Shown one piece after another: positions 32,175-41,303 of a DNA stretch of 64,000 nucleotides. A program made the position numbers and the translations under genes. Source of the stretch: Nocardiopsis sp. FIRDI 009 (GTDB lineage Bacteria; Actinomycetota; Actinomycetes; Streptosporangiales; Streptosporangiaceae); the NCBI RefSeq assembly GCF_003386285.1, contig NZ_QPNC01000031.1, positions 45,314-109,313 on the forward strand, read 5' to 3'. Numbering within the stretch: position 1 is the first letter of the stretch; each line of letters opens with the position of its first letter. Under the pieces are notes generated by a model. It had not been told where the DNA came from and made no database searches. It saw only the letters and a program-made list of their open reading frames with translations.

Positions 32175-32627
32175 ATGTCCGAACTCAAAGACCGTCTCAA
32201 GAACGACCTGACCACCGCCATCAAGGCGCGTGACACGGTCCGCACCGGCACCCTGCGCATGGTCCTCGCCGCGATCTCGACCGAGGAGGCCGCCGGATCC
32301 AGCCAGCGTTCCCTCGACGACGACGAGATCATCAAGCTCCTCACCCGTGAGGCGAAGAAGCGCAAGGAGGCCGCGGAGGCGTTCGACAAGGGTGGACGGG
32401 CCGAGCAGGCCGCCGCGGAGCGTGCCGAGAGCGAGGTCATCTCCGAGTACCTGCCCGCGCAGCTCTCCGACGAGGAGCTCGCCCAGCTGATCTCCGCCGC
32501 CATCGCCGAGACCGGCGCCGAGGGCCCGCGCGCGATGGGCCAGGTCATGAAGGCGGTCAACCCCCGCATCGCGGGTCGGGCCGAGGGTTCCCGGGTGGCC
32601 GCCGAGGTCAAGCGTCAGCTGGCCTGA
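32175..32627 (+). CDS. GatB/YqeY domain protein
   Basis: A 150-residue protein matching YqeY: SELKDRLKNDLTTAIKARDT (about 2-21), KEAAEAFDKGGRAEQAAAER (66-85), SEYLPAQLSDEELAQLI (90-106) and PRAMGQVMKAVNPRIAGRAEG at the end. It resembles the C-terminal tRNA-binding domain of the GatB subunit of tRNA amidotransferase. A role in tRNA quality control is assumed but not proven. It is convergent with the PBP gene across a GC hairpin, and is a conserved neighbour of the actinobacterial PBP gene. Confidence 0.92.
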   Translation: MSELKDRLKNDLTTAIKARDTVRTGTLRMVLAAISTEEAAGSSQRSLDDDEIIKLLTREAKKRKEAAEAFDKGGRAEQAAAERAESEVISEYLPAQLSDEELAQLISAAIAETGAEGPRAMGQVMKAVNPRIAGRAEGSRVAAEVKRQLA

Positions 32628-32640
32628 CCCGCGACGAGGC

Positions 32641-32668
32641 GGGCGGGGGCGGCGCGCCACCCCCGCCC
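32641..32668. terminator. GC hairpin between convergent yqeY and PBP genes
   Basis: GGGCGGGGG and CCCCCGCCC arms around a short GC-rich loop, just before the PBP stop. It can serve both convergent genes. Confidence 0.6.
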
Positions 32669-32673
32669 GTCGT

Positions 32674-35067
32674 TCACTCGTTCCGCTGCGGCGACGGGAA
32701 CGGCGTCACCGGCTGCACCGGGAACCACGTCTCGTCGTCCGTCGGGCCGGTCGGGGTGAGGCCGCCCTGGCTCAGGAACACGTTCACCGTGGCGCCCTCC
32801 GGCAGGCGCGTGCCCGGATCCGGGTTGACCGCGGCCACCGTGCCCTCGGGCTGCGAGGAGCGGATCGGGTTGCCGGACACGTTCACCCGGTACCCGGCGT
32901 TCCGGAGGGCGGCCACCGCGGCGTCCTCCTCCATACCGATCACGTCGGGCACCCCGCCCTCGTCGGAGGCCGGGCTGGGCTCCTCGGTCTCCCTGGGCTG
33001 CCGGGGCGGCGCCGTGGAGCCGAACTGGGAGGGCGCGGGCGCCAGCTGCTCCACCGGCAGCCCCTCGTGGGCGGCCTGCATGGTGTCATGCCAGATCTGG
33101 CCCGGGATCGTCGCTCCGAAGACCACCGAGTAGTAGCGGTCGCCGATGGTGACGTTGGTCAGCGGGTACTGCTGCGGGCCACGCGGGTCGCCGACGAAGA
33201 TGGCGCTGGCCATCTGGGGCGTGATCCCGGCGAACCAGGCCGCCGCCGAGTTGTCGGTGGTGCCGGTCTTGGCGCCCGCCGGGCGGCCGATGCCCAGACC
33301 GGTGGTGGTGCCGCCGTTGAAGGTCTGCGACAGCAGGAAGGCGACCCCGTCGGCCACGTCCTCGTCGAGTCGCCGCTCGCAGTCCGGCTCGAAGTCCATG
33401 GTCGTGTCGGCCTGCTTGTCCACGATCCGGGTGATGGCCTGCGGCTCGCAGTAGATCCCGCCCGAGGCGAAGGTCGCGTAGGCGTTGGCGACGCGCAGCG
33501 GCGAGACCTCCTCACTGCCCAGCGTGAAGCTGCTGTTGGCCAGGGTGTTCTGGTTCTCCGTGAACAGCGTGCCGTCGGCCCGCCGCAGGCCGAGGTTCTC
33601 CGCCATCTCGATCACGTCGCACAGCCCCACCCGCTTCTGGAGTTGGGCGAAGTAGGTGTTGGACGAGGCACGGGTCCCCGTGACCATGTTGTGCACACCG
33701 TCGTTGCTGTCCCCGAAGTTCGACACCCTCCACGGCTGGAGGGTGCCGCCGTTGCAGGACCGCTGCCCGCTCACCGTCAGGCTGCCCGGCGCGGGGAAGG
33801 AGGTGTTGAACGGCAACCCCTCGTCCAGGGCCGCGGCCAGCGTGATCGGCTTGAACGTCGACCCGGCCTGGAATCCGGTGCTTCCGCCCCGGTCGAAGTC
33901 GGTGGCGAAGTTGATGGAGGTCTCGCCGAGCTTGCTCTCGTCCGGGCCGTAGTTGCGGCTCTGCATCATGCCGAGGATGTGGCCGGTGCCCGGCTCGATG
34001 ATGGCCTGCGCGGCGACCTTGCGGGACTCGTTCTCCCTGGGCACCCACTCGTCCACGGCCGCCTGGCCCGCCTCCTGCGCCTGCGGGTCCAGGGTGGTGT
34101 GGATCTCCAGGCCGGCGGTGCGCAGCCAACGCGCCCGCTCGGTCTCGTCGGAACCGAAGCGCTCGTCCGCCTCGATCTCCCGGATCACGTAGTCGCAGAA
34201 GAAGGGCTGGTCACTGGGGACGCAGCCGTTGGGTTCGGTGTCCAGGTCGAGGTCCATGCCGATCTGCTTGGCCTCGTCCGCCTCCTCCTGGGTGATCGCC
34301 CCGGTGGCGACCATGCGGTCGAGCACGACGTTGCGCCGCTCGATGGTCTGCTCGGGGTAGAAGCGCGGGTTGTAGAGGTAGGGGTAGCGCACGAGCCCCG
34401 CGATGGTGGCGGCCTGGTGCAGCTCCAGCTCGCTCGCGGACACGTGGAAGAAGTGCTGGGCCGCCGACTCGACGCCGTAGGCGCCGTCGCTGAAGTAGGC
34501 GATGTTGAGGTAGCCCTCGAGGATCTCGTCCTTGGTCATCCGCTGCTCCAGGGCCACGGCGTAGCGCAGCTCCCGGATCTTGCGGGCGATGGTCGTCTCA
34601 CGGGCCTGCTCCAGCTCCTCCTGGGAGGTGGCGGCCTCGATCTGGACGTTCTTCACGTACTGCTGGGTGATGGAGGACGCGCCCTCGACGTCGCCGTTGA
34701 GGGTGCGGACGGCCGCGCGGAGGGTTCCGGAGACGTCGATACCGCCGTGCTCGTAGAAGCTCGCGTCCTCGATGGCGAGGATCGCGTCGATCATGACCGG
34801 GGAGACGTCCTCGAGCTCGACCAGCTCACGGTTCTGGTCGAAGACCTCCGCGATGACGTTGCCCTCGCTGTCGTAGATCGTGGAACGTTGGGGAGGGGGC
34901 GGTGTCTCCAGGTTGCTCGGCATGTCGAGGAAGCCGCTGGCGACGTTCCTCGCCGTGATGCCGAGGCCCCCGAGTGCCGGGAGGGCCAGCGCCGCGACGA
35001 GGAGACCCGCGATGGCGCCGACGACGACGAGTTGACCGATTCTCTGAAGCAATGTCCCCTGACCCAC
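32674..35067 (-). CDS. Class A penicillin-binding protein with PASTA domain (PonA-like)
   Basis: A 797-residue bifunctional peptidoglycan synthase. N-terminal transmembrane anchor (about 10-34); GT51 glycosyltransferase with catalytic E100 in EDASFYEHGG and QQYVKN (135-140); transpeptidase with S403 in GSTFKP, SSN (468-470) and KTGT (600-603); a C-terminal PASTA domain (about 706-767). It corresponds in position to mycobacterial ponA2, which polymerises and crosslinks septal peptidoglycan and matters under stress. The start is GTG 35067, with GATGGG upstream. In mycobacteria whiB4 lies between this gene and the ArsA pair; that gene is missing here. Confidence 0.95.
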   Translation of the reverse strand: MGQGTLLQRIGQLVVVGAIAGLLVAALALPALGGLGITARNVASGFLDMPSNLETPPPPQRSTIYDSEGNVIAEVFDQNRELVELEDVSPVMIDAILAIEDASFYEHGGIDVSGTLRAAVRTLNGDVEGASSITQQYVKNVQIEAATSQEELEQARETTIARKIRELRYAVALEQRMTKDEILEGYLNIAYFSDGAYGVESAAQHFFHVSASELELHQAATIAGLVRYPYLYNPRFYPEQTIERRNVVLDRMVATGAITQEEADEAKQIGMDLDLDTEPNGCVPSDQPFFCDYVIREIEADERFGSDETERARWLRTAGLEIHTTLDPQAQEAGQAAVDEWVPRENESRKVAAQAIIEPGTGHILGMMQSRNYGPDESKLGETSINFATDFDRGGSTGFQAGSTFKPITLAAALDEGLPFNTSFPAPGSLTVSGQRSCNGGTLQPWRVSNFGDSNDGVHNMVTGTRASSNTYFAQLQKRVGLCDVIEMAENLGLRRADGTLFTENQNTLANSSFTLGSEEVSPLRVANAYATFASGGIYCEPQAITRIVDKQADTTMDFEPDCERRLDEDVADGVAFLLSQTFNGGTTTGLGIGRPAGAKTGTTDNSAAAWFAGITPQMASAIFVGDPRGPQQYPLTNVTIGDRYYSVVFGATIPGQIWHDTMQAAHEGLPVEQLAPAPSQFGSTAPPRQPRETEEPSPASDEGGVPDVIGMEEDAAVAALRNAGYRVNVSGNPIRSSQPEGTVAAVNPDPGTRLPEGATVNVFLSQGGLTPTGPTDDETWFPVQPVTPFPSPQRNE

Positions 35068-35427
35068 CCCATCAGACTAAGTGACCACGAACGCTCGAAC
35101 AGGTGTGATGTGGAACGGAGGGTGCGTAGCCGTGTCGAATCGCCCGCCGGGGGACCGGGCGACGCCTCCGGATCATCTTGTCACGCCTCACGCCCCCGAA
35201 CGGGGGAACGGTTCGCCCTCCCGGGCCCCGGCCCCGGGGGCCCGCGCCCCCTCCGTACGGTGTGGCTCGAGCGGGCCTCACGAACTGGGACGCGATGCGG
35301 GGAGGCGGGGTTCGCGTCCCCGGGTGTCCGGTTTCATACGATCAGGTAACGGCGGGGGCGCGATGCCGTTCGCGTCGTCCGCCCCACCCGGTGACCGGAG
35401 TCCACCCCGGCCCGCCGGTCCCCCGGG
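35068..35427. other. 360-bp gap between the PBP and ArsA genes, no whiB
   Basis: No cysteine-rich WhiB frame exists on either strand. A CGGGCCCC/GGGGCCCG hairpin (35222-35244) lies in the middle. The promoter of the PBP gene and the end region of the leftward ArsA operon are here. Confidence 0.6.
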
Positions 35428-36573
35428 TCACCCGTCCGCGAGCGCCGCCCCGACGGTCCGCAGCCCCGCCAGGTCGTGCACGTCCTCCGGGAGCGCGGCC
35501 ACCTCGGCCACCCGGATTCCGCGGTGGTGGGACAGCATGCGGTCGCGCAGCCGGGTCTCGTGCTCGCGGGCGCGGACCCGTTCCGCGTGCAGCCGCAGCG
35601 CCGCCGACGCCAGCGGGTGCGCGCCCGTCTCGCGCAGGGCCGCCTGCGCCCTGACCGCCTCCGCCGCCGTCAGGCGCGCCCCCGCCCCGTCCGGCAGCGG
35701 GTGGGCGCGGTTGACCACCAGACCCGCCAACGGCATCCCGTCGGCGGCCAGCCGGTCGACGAAGTAGGAGGCCTCGCGCAGGGCGTCCGTGTCGGGCACC
35801 GTCACCACCACGAACGCCGTCCCCGGCGCCTGGAGCAACCGGTAGGTCCGCTCCGCCCGCGCCTGGAAGCCGCCGAAGACGGTGTCGAAGGCCGAGACGA
35901 ACGAGCGCAGGTCGCTCAGGAGCTGGGCGCCCACCACCTTGTTCACGGCGGAGGTCACCAGGTTGACGCCGGCGCCCAGGAGCCGGAACGCGCCCGTGCT
36001 CGCCGGCGCGCTGAGGAACCTGATCAGCCTGCCGTCCAGGAACCGCCCCAACCGCTTGGGCGCGTCCAGGAAGTCGAGCGCCGACCGGCTGGGCGGCGTG
36101 TCCACCACGATCAGGTCCCACTCGCCCGACTGGCGGAGCTGCCCCAGCTTCTCCATCGCCATGTACTCCTGCGTTCCGGAGAAGCTGGTGGAGAGCGTCT
36201 GGTAGAAGGGGTTGGCCAGGATCTGGCGCGCGCGCTCGGGGTCGGCGTGCTCCTCGACGACCTCGTCGAACGTCCGCTTCATGTCGAGCATCATCGCGTG
36301 CAGACCGCCCCGTGCCCCCTCGGGGAGCGGAACCGGGCTCGGGGTGTTGTCCAGGGACTCCAGGCCCAGGGACTGGGCCAGTCGCCGGGCCGGGTCCACG
36401 GTGATCACCACCGCCCGCCGCCCCCGTTCGGCCGCGCGCAGTCCCAGGGCGGCGGCCGTCGTGGTCTTCCCGACGCCACCCGCGCCGCAGCACACGACGA
36501 TCCGGGTCTCGGGGGAGTCGATGAGCGCGTCCACGTCCAGGCGGGGCGCCGAGGGTGCGTTCGTCGCGGTCAC
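35428..36573 (-). CDS. ArsA-like ATPase, second subunit (Rv3680-type)
   Basis: A 381-residue deviant-Walker ATPase. P-loop GAGGVGKTT (about 30-38) lacks the signature Lys normally at its second position (A31). Switch I DPARRLAQSLG (60-70) and Walker B VVDTPPSR (156-163) match the ArsA/GET3 family. It is the second of two adjacent ArsA-like genes; its GTG overlaps the first stop (GTGA), so the two probably form a heterodimer. The mycobacterial counterparts are linked to anion or nitric-oxide and glycerol stress resistance. Membrane association is not predicted. It is the last gene of a leftward pair. Confidence 0.9.
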   Translation of the reverse strand: MTATNAPSAPRLDVDALIDSPETRIVVCCGAGGVGKTTTAAALGLRAAERGRRAVVITVDPARRLAQSLGLESLDNTPSPVPLPEGARGGLHAMMLDMKRTFDEVVEEHADPERARQILANPFYQTLSTSFSGTQEYMAMEKLGQLRQSGEWDLIVVDTPPSRSALDFLDAPKRLGRFLDGRLIRFLSAPASTGAFRLLGAGVNLVTSAVNKVVGAQLLSDLRSFVSAFDTVFGGFQARAERTYRLLQAPGTAFVVVTVPDTDALREASYFVDRLAADGMPLAGLVVNRAHPLPDGAGARLTAAEAVRAQAALRETGAHPLASAALRLHAERVRAREHETRLRDRMLSHHRGIRVAEVAALPEDVHDLAGLRTVGAALADG

Positions 36574-37613
36574 CGGTCCATCCCCTGTTCGGCCAGAGTG
36601 TCCGCCAACCCGTCCAGCGCCGAGCGGTCCACGCCGCCCTCCAGGCGGGGCAGTTCCACCACGGGCCGTCCCGGGGCCGTCAACCGGGCGCGCGTCCGGC
36701 GCTCCAGCAGCACCCGCAGCGCGTGCGCCCGGACCTCGTCGGACAGCGCCGCCGCCAGGTCGTCGGCGTCGGACAGCCCGGCCGCCTTCAGCCCGGAGAC
36801 GAGCTCCGTCCCGTCCAGCTCGCCGTTGGCGGCGGCGACCAGGTCGTCCTCCCCGAGCAGGGGCGGGCGCGCCATGTTGACGACCACCGATCCCACGCAC
36901 AACCCCAGGGCCTCGATCTCGGCGATCCCGTCCAGGGTCTCCTGGGCGGGCATCTCCTCCAGCAGGGTCACGAAGTGAACCCGGGTCTGGGGGGAGCGGA
37001 TGACCGACATGACCCTGTCGGCGTGGTCGCGGACCGGACCCACCCGGGCCAGCCCGGCCACCTCCGAGTTGACGTTGAGGAACCGGCCGATCCTGCCGGT
37101 GGGGGGTGCGTCCATGACGACGGCGTCGTAGTGGAAGGGCGCGGAGGAGGCGTCCGAGGCCCGACGGCGCGCGCCGACGCGGCGGCGGACGGCCTCGGTG
37201 GCCTTGCCGGTCAGCAGGACGTCGCGCAGTCCGGGGGCGATCGTGGTCGCGAAGTCGACGGCGCCCAGCCGGTTCAGCGCCTGCCCGGCGCGCCGCATCC
37301 CGTAGAACAGCTCCAGGTACTCCAGCAGCGCGGATTCGGCGTCGGCCGCCAGGACGCACACCCGGCCACCGCCCGGCAGGGGGATCAGCTCCCGCTCCTC
37401 GTACGGCAGCGCGGGGCACCCGAGGAGGGTGGCAACCCCCTGTCGCCCCTCGACCTCGACCAAGAGGACACGGCCGCCGCGCGAGGCCAGGGCCATGGCC
37501 AGCGCCGTGGCCACCGTGGTCTTACCCGTCCCGCCCTTGCCGGTGACGATGTGCAGTCGCGCTCCGGCGCGGGACCGTCGAGGGCTCCCCGGTCCGAACT
37601 CAGCCTCGCTCAC
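36570..37613 (-). CDS. ArsA-like ATPase, first subunit (Rv3679-type)
   Basis: About 347 residues from GTG 37613; a longer upstream frame is not supported. The P-loop TGKGGTGKTTVA (about 24-35) has the signature Lys26. VLLVEVEGRQGVATLLG follows, and Walker B is VVMDAPPTGRIGRFL. ArsA-family ATPases couple ATP hydrolysis to a metalloid or tail-anchored substrate; in actinobacteria this pair is conserved beside ponA2, ridA, crp and nth. The pair has one canonical and one signature-Lys-less P-loop, suggesting unequal roles in a heterodimer. It is divergent from the DUF4177 gene. Confidence 0.9.
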   Translation of the reverse strand: MSEAEFGPGSPRRSRAGARLHIVTGKGGTGKTTVATALAMALASRGGRVLLVEVEGRQGVATLLGCPALPYEERELIPLPGGGRVCVLAADAESALLEYLELFYGMRRAGQALNRLGAVDFATTIAPGLRDVLLTGKATEAVRRRVGARRRASDASSAPFHYDAVVMDAPPTGRIGRFLNVNSEVAGLARVGPVRDHADRVMSVIRSPQTRVHFVTLLEEMPAQETLDGIAEIEALGLCVGSVVVNMARPPLLGEDDLVAAANGELDGTELVSGLKAAGLSDADDLAAALSDEVRAHALRVLLERRTRARLTAPGRPVVELPRLEGGVDRSALDGLADTLAEQGMDR

Positions 37614-37784
37614 CCCACGGAGTCTACGTCCGGGGCGACCCCGGTGGCCGGACACGGCTGGGGGAACCGTGTCGGGGCGTCGGCGGTGGACACGGGGGAT
37701 CCGCCGGGTGAGTAAGGTGGCGGCGTTGACGTGCGGCCCCGCCACTGCCCGGCGGGCCGCCGGTTCCGGATGGGGGAGTACATC

Positions 37785-37958
37785 ATGAGCAAGTGGGAGT
37801 ACCAGACGGTGGCTCTGCTGTCGCACGCCACCAAGCAGATCCTGGACAACTGGGGCGCGGACGGGTGGGAGCTCGTCTCCGTCGTGCCCGCCCCGCTTCC
37901 GGAGGGCACCGACCCGCGCAACCAGCAGTACGTCGCCTACATGAAGCGAGAGCTCTGA
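37785..37958 (+). CDS. DUF4177 small protein
   Basis: A 57-residue protein, MSKWEYQTVALLSHATKQIL at the start, WGADGWELVSV in the middle (about 24-34) and QQYVAYMKREL at the end, matching DUF4177. Function unknown. GATGGGGGAG gives the ribosome-binding site 6 nt before ATG 37785. The stop overlaps the RidA start by one base (TGATG), so the two are coupled. It heads the rightward operon DUF4177-ridA-Nudix-MBL that is conserved in actinomycetes. Confidence 0.85.
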   Translation: MSKWEYQTVALLSHATKQILDNWGADGWELVSVVPAPLPEGTDPRNQQYVAYMKREL

Positions 37959-38422
37959 TGCCCGCCACCCCCGAGGAGCGCATCGCCGACCTCGGGCTGA
38001 CCATCCCCGAGGTCGTGCCCCCGGTCGCCTCGTACACGCCGACGGTCCGCTCCGGCGACCACGTGTACGTGTCCGGTCAGCTGCCCTTCGAGGACGGCGT
38101 GCTGCCCGCCACGGGCAAGGTCGGCGCGCAGGTCACCGCGGAGGCCGCCCAGGAGCTGGCCGCGCGCTGCGCGCTCAACGGCATCGCCGCGGTCCGTGCC
38201 GAGATCGGTGACCTGTCCAGGGTGGTCCGCGTCGTGAAGCTGACCGGGTTCGTGGCGTGCACGCCGGACTTCACCGGTCAGCCCGGCGTGATCAACGGCG
38301 CCAGCGACCTGGTCGGCCGGGTCTTCGGCGACGCCGGGGTGCACGCGCGCAGCGCCGTCGGGGTGACCGCGCTGCCGCTGGACGCGCCGGTCGAGCTGGA
38401 GATGATCGTCGAGGTCCGCTGA
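37958..38422 (+). CDS. RidA-family protein (Rv3678c-type)
   Basis: A 154-residue YjgF-family protein with YVSGQLPFEDGVLPATGKVG (about 37-56) and the C-terminal segment GVHARSAVGVTALPLDAPVE. The catalytic Arg is in the HARSAVGV position (R131) and the end is VELEMIVEV. It belongs to a separate RidA subgroup with a longer N-terminus (LGLTIPEVVPPVASY) that is syntenic with arsA, crp and nth. Enamine hydrolysis is expected but the physiological role is unknown. It is coupled to DUF4177 by a one-base overlap and followed by the Nudix gene. Confidence 0.9.
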   Translation: MPATPEERIADLGLTIPEVVPPVASYTPTVRSGDHVYVSGQLPFEDGVLPATGKVGAQVTAEAAQELAARCALNGIAAVRAEIGDLSRVVRVVKLTGFVACTPDFTGQPGVINGASDLVGRVFGDAGVHARSAVGVTALPLDAPVELEMIVEVR

Positions 38423-38499
38423 CCGGGCGGTCCGGCGGGGCGGGGCAACGGGCCCGTGGCACGGCCGTCGCCCCCGAGACAGACCAGGAGGGTGTGCCG

Positions 38500-39324
38500 A
38501 TGGCCGAACAGTCCGCGCCCAAGGGCGTCGCCGGGCCCAGGCCCGCCGCCACCGTGATGCTGCTCCGGCCCGTGCGGTCGGGCATGGAGGTCCTGCTCAT
38601 GCGCAGGGTCCGTTCCATGGGCTTCGCCCCGGGCGCCTACGTGTTCCCCGGCGGGGTCGTGGACGAACGCGACGCCGACGGCGACCTGCCGTGGACGGGG
38701 CCGTCCCCGGCCGAGTGGGCCGGGGTCCTGGGCACCGACGTGCGGATGGCGCGCGCCCTGGTGTGCGCCGCGGTCCGGGAGACCTTCGAGGAGACCGGGG
38801 TCCTCCTGGCCAGTGAGCCCGAGGCGGCCGGTGCGCGGGCCATCACCCTCGACACCGCGACGGAGGAGTGGGAGCGGGACCGGCGGGGTCTGGTCGACCG
38901 CTCCCGCTCCTTCACCGAGGTGCTCTCCCGGCGCGGGCTGGTCGTGCGTTCGGAGTGGCTGCGGGCCTGGTCGCGCTGGGTCACGCCGAGGGCGCAGTCG
39001 CGCCGCTTCGACACGTGGTTCTTCGCCGCCGAACTGCCGCCCGGCCAGGAGCCGCGGAACGTGGGCGGCGAGGCCGACCTGGCCCGTTGGACCGATCCGG
39101 CGGAGGTCGCCGCGGAGAACGCGGCCGGGCGGATGCCGATGCTGCCGCCCACGGTGGTCTCCTGCGCGGAGCTGGCCGCCTGCCGGACCCTGGAAGGTGT
39201 ACGCGAGGCGCGACGGGATATCGTCCCCATTGAACCGGACGTTCGGGATGTCGACGGTCAGACCCGGATCGTGACCCCGGACGGGGCCCACTACCCCCTC
39301 CCGAAGCCCGACGCGGCCCCCTGA
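38500..39324 (+). CDS. Nudix hydrolase (NUDT19-like)
   Basis: A 274-residue protein with an interrupted Nudix box: GAYVFPGGVVDE (about 45-56), a 36-residue insert, then AAVRETFEETGVLL (88-101). This spacing is typical of NUDT19/RP2-like Nudix enzymes that act on CoA derivatives. The later WVTPRAQSRRFDTWFFAAEL is also characteristic. AGGAGGGT precedes ATG 38500. The gene lies between ridA and the MBL hydrolase. A GTG six bases upstream is an alternative start. Confidence 0.85.
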   Translation: MAEQSAPKGVAGPRPAATVMLLRPVRSGMEVLLMRRVRSMGFAPGAYVFPGGVVDERDADGDLPWTGPSPAEWAGVLGTDVRMARALVCAAVRETFEETGVLLASEPEAAGARAITLDTATEEWERDRRGLVDRSRSFTEVLSRRGLVVRSEWLRAWSRWVTPRAQSRRFDTWFFAAELPPGQEPRNVGGEADLARWTDPAEVAAENAAGRMPMLPPTVVSCAELAACRTLEGVREARRDIVPIEPDVRDVDGQTRIVTPDGAHYPLPKPDAAP

Positions 39325-39390
39325 GGGCCCCACGTCACGGTGTGGCCCCGCGCCGGGCCGGTCCGGTGCCGGCGAGCGAAGCGAGGTGCG

Positions 39391-40197
39391 ATGAGGATCG
39401 ACGGTTCCGGGACGCTGCGCGCCAGCTGCGTGCTGTGCCCCAATCCCGGCCCGATGACGTTGGAGGGAACCAACACCTGGATCCTCCGGGAACCCGGTGC
39501 GCGCGGCGTGGTGGTCGTGGACCCCGGGCCGCACGACGAACGGCACCTGGAACGGGTGGCGCGGACGGTGCAGGAACAGGGCGCGCAGGTCCTCATGGCG
39601 ATCGTGACCCACCGGCACCCGGACCATACCGAGGGGGGCCGCTACTTCTCCGAGCTGACGGGCGCTCCCGTGCACGCGGTCGACCCGCGGATGCGCGTCG
39701 GCGGCGCCGGGCTGGTCGACGGCGAGGTGCTCACCGTGGACGGGCTGTCGGTGCGGGTGGTCGCGACGCCGGGGCACACGGACGACTCGATCTGCCTGCT
39801 GCTGGAGTCCGACAACGCGCTGCTGACGGGTGACACGGTGCTGGGGCACGGCACGCCGGTGCTCGACGGCGACGGAGGGCTCGGGTCCTACATGGACTCG
39901 CTGTACCGGTTGCGGGACATCGCGCGCGAGCACCAGGTGCGGACGATCCTGCCGGGCCACGGGCCGATCCTGTCCTCGCCGGTGGCGGTGCTGAACTCCT
40001 ACATCGACCACCGCGAGTCGCGCCTGGAGCAGGTCCGCTCGGCCCTCCGGGCGGGGGCGACCAGGGTGGAGGAGATCATCGACCGGGTCTACCCGGACAT
40101 CTCGGAGCAGATCCGCGAGGCCGCGGCCTCGTCGGTGCGGGCGCAGCTGCACTACCTGTCGGCGCGCGGTGAGCTGCCCGCGGAGGTCGAGTCCTAG
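39391..40197 (+). CDS. MBL-fold hydrolase (Rv3677c/LACTB2-like)
   Basis: A 268-residue metallo-beta-lactamase-fold protein. THRHPDH (73-79) supplies the zinc ligands, with ATPGHTDDSICL and LTGDTVLGHG downstream and a GHGP loop at the end of the core. The opening LCPNPGPMTLEGTNTWIL is typical of LACTB2-like members, which include RNA-cleaving enzymes. The C-terminal helical part (about 205-260) is the small DNA/RNA-binding-like domain of that subgroup. The ATG at 39391 follows GCGAGGTGCG. Last gene of the rightward operon, tail to tail with crp. Confidence 0.9.
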   Translation: MRIDGSGTLRASCVLCPNPGPMTLEGTNTWILREPGARGVVVVDPGPHDERHLERVARTVQEQGAQVLMAIVTHRHPDHTEGGRYFSELTGAPVHAVDPRMRVGGAGLVDGEVLTVDGLSVRVVATPGHTDDSICLLLESDNALLTGDTVLGHGTPVLDGDGGLGSYMDSLYRLRDIAREHQVRTILPGHGPILSSPVAVLNSYIDHRESRLEQVRSALRAGATRVEEIIDRVYPDISEQIREAAASSVRAQLHYLSARGELPAEVES

Positions 40198-40324
40198 GCC
40201 GTACCCGCTTCGGGTCTGTGCCGCGTCCGGGGTCCCGGCTCCGTCCCTTCGCGGGGGGTGAGACCGGGGAACGACCGCGGCCGCCCACCCCGGCGGGGTG
40301 AACGGCCACAGGGTGTCCGGCTCC

Positions 40325-41011
40325 CTAGCGCGCGCGGCGGCGCATGCGCTCGACGTCCAGCAGGACGACGGCCTTGGCCTCGATCCGCAGCCAGCCGCGC
40401 AGGGCGAACTCGGCGAGCGCCTTGTTCACCGTCTCGCGGGAGGCGCCGACGAGCTGTGCGAGTTCCTCCTGCGTGAGGTCGTGGTGGACGTGCAGACCGT
40501 CCTCGCCCTCCTTGCCGAACTTGTCGGCGAGCTCCAGGAGCGCCTTGGCCACGCGGCCGGGCACGTCCGTGAAGACCAGGTCGGCCATCACGTCGTTGGT
40601 CCGGCGCAGGCGGGCGGCCAGCGACTTGAGCAGCTGGAGCGACACGTGCGGACGGCTGGAGAGGAAGGGGCGCAGGTCGTCGTGGCCCAGCCCGGCGAGC
40701 ACGGAGTCCGTGACGGCGACGGCGCTCGCGGTGCGCGGACGCGGGTCGAACAGCGACAGCTCACCGAACATCTCGCTCGGGCCGAGCACGCCGAGCAGGT
40801 TCTCGCGGCCGTCCACGGCCGTGCGGGTCAGCTTCACCTTCCCGCTGAGGATCACGTACAGCCGGTCGCCCTCGTCGCCCTCGCTGAAGAGGGTCTGGCC
40901 GCGGCCGAGGCGTACCTCGTTGACCGAGGCGCGGAGTCCGGCCGTGTCCTCCTCGTCCAGAGCCTCGAACAGAGGGGCCTTCCGCAGTACCTCGTTGATC
41001 TCGTCCACCAC
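40325..41011 (-). CDS. crp: Crp/Fnr-family regulator (Rv3676/GlxR-type)
   Basis: A 228-residue regulator. The cyclic-nucleotide domain (about 10-125) contains GDRLYVILSGKVKLT, GPSEMFGELSLFD and RPRTASAVA, the phosphate-binding cassette. The C-terminal HTH (LTQEELAQLVGASRETVNKA) is nearly canonical. GlxR/Crp proteins are global cAMP-responsive regulators of carbon use, respiration and development in actinobacteria, including acs. GTG GTG at 41011-41006 gives two possible starts with AGGAGG 4 or 7 nt away; the second may be used. It is divergent from nth over 290 bp. Confidence 0.94.
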   Translation of the reverse strand: MVDEINEVLRKAPLFEALDEEDTAGLRASVNEVRLGRGQTLFSEGDEGDRLYVILSGKVKLTRTAVDGRENLLGVLGPSEMFGELSLFDPRPRTASAVAVTDSVLAGLGHDDLRPFLSSRPHVSLQLLKSLAARLRRTNDVMADLVFTDVPGRVAKALLELADKFGKEGEDGLHVHHDLTQEELAQLVGASRETVNKALAEFALRGWLRIEAKAVVLLDVERMRRRAR

Positions 41012-41303
41012 ACGTCCTCCTAAAACCTGACCGCCAACAGTGTGACGTATATCGCACCCGGGTGTGAAACCAGGTCGTTACCTCGGCTTGTCCGCCGGGA
41101 GACCGCGAGCCCACAACAGCCGACGTCAGCCCAAGAGATCTTAGTCCGCATCGGCCCGTATCAGGGCGGTCCGCGCCGTGTCATCGGACATTGGTTACAT
41201 AATCTCGGTCACTGGGGCGCCGTGTCGGCGGATACCTCCAAGGCGCCCCTCCCTGCCCCGGTCGGCGCGGACGCCGGGGCCGCCGTGCGCCTACCCTGTG
41301 ACG

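Noticed and set aside
35081..35427. Hidden WhiB gene between the PBP and ArsA genes
   Set aside because: No frame on either strand shows the four-cysteine WhiB pattern.
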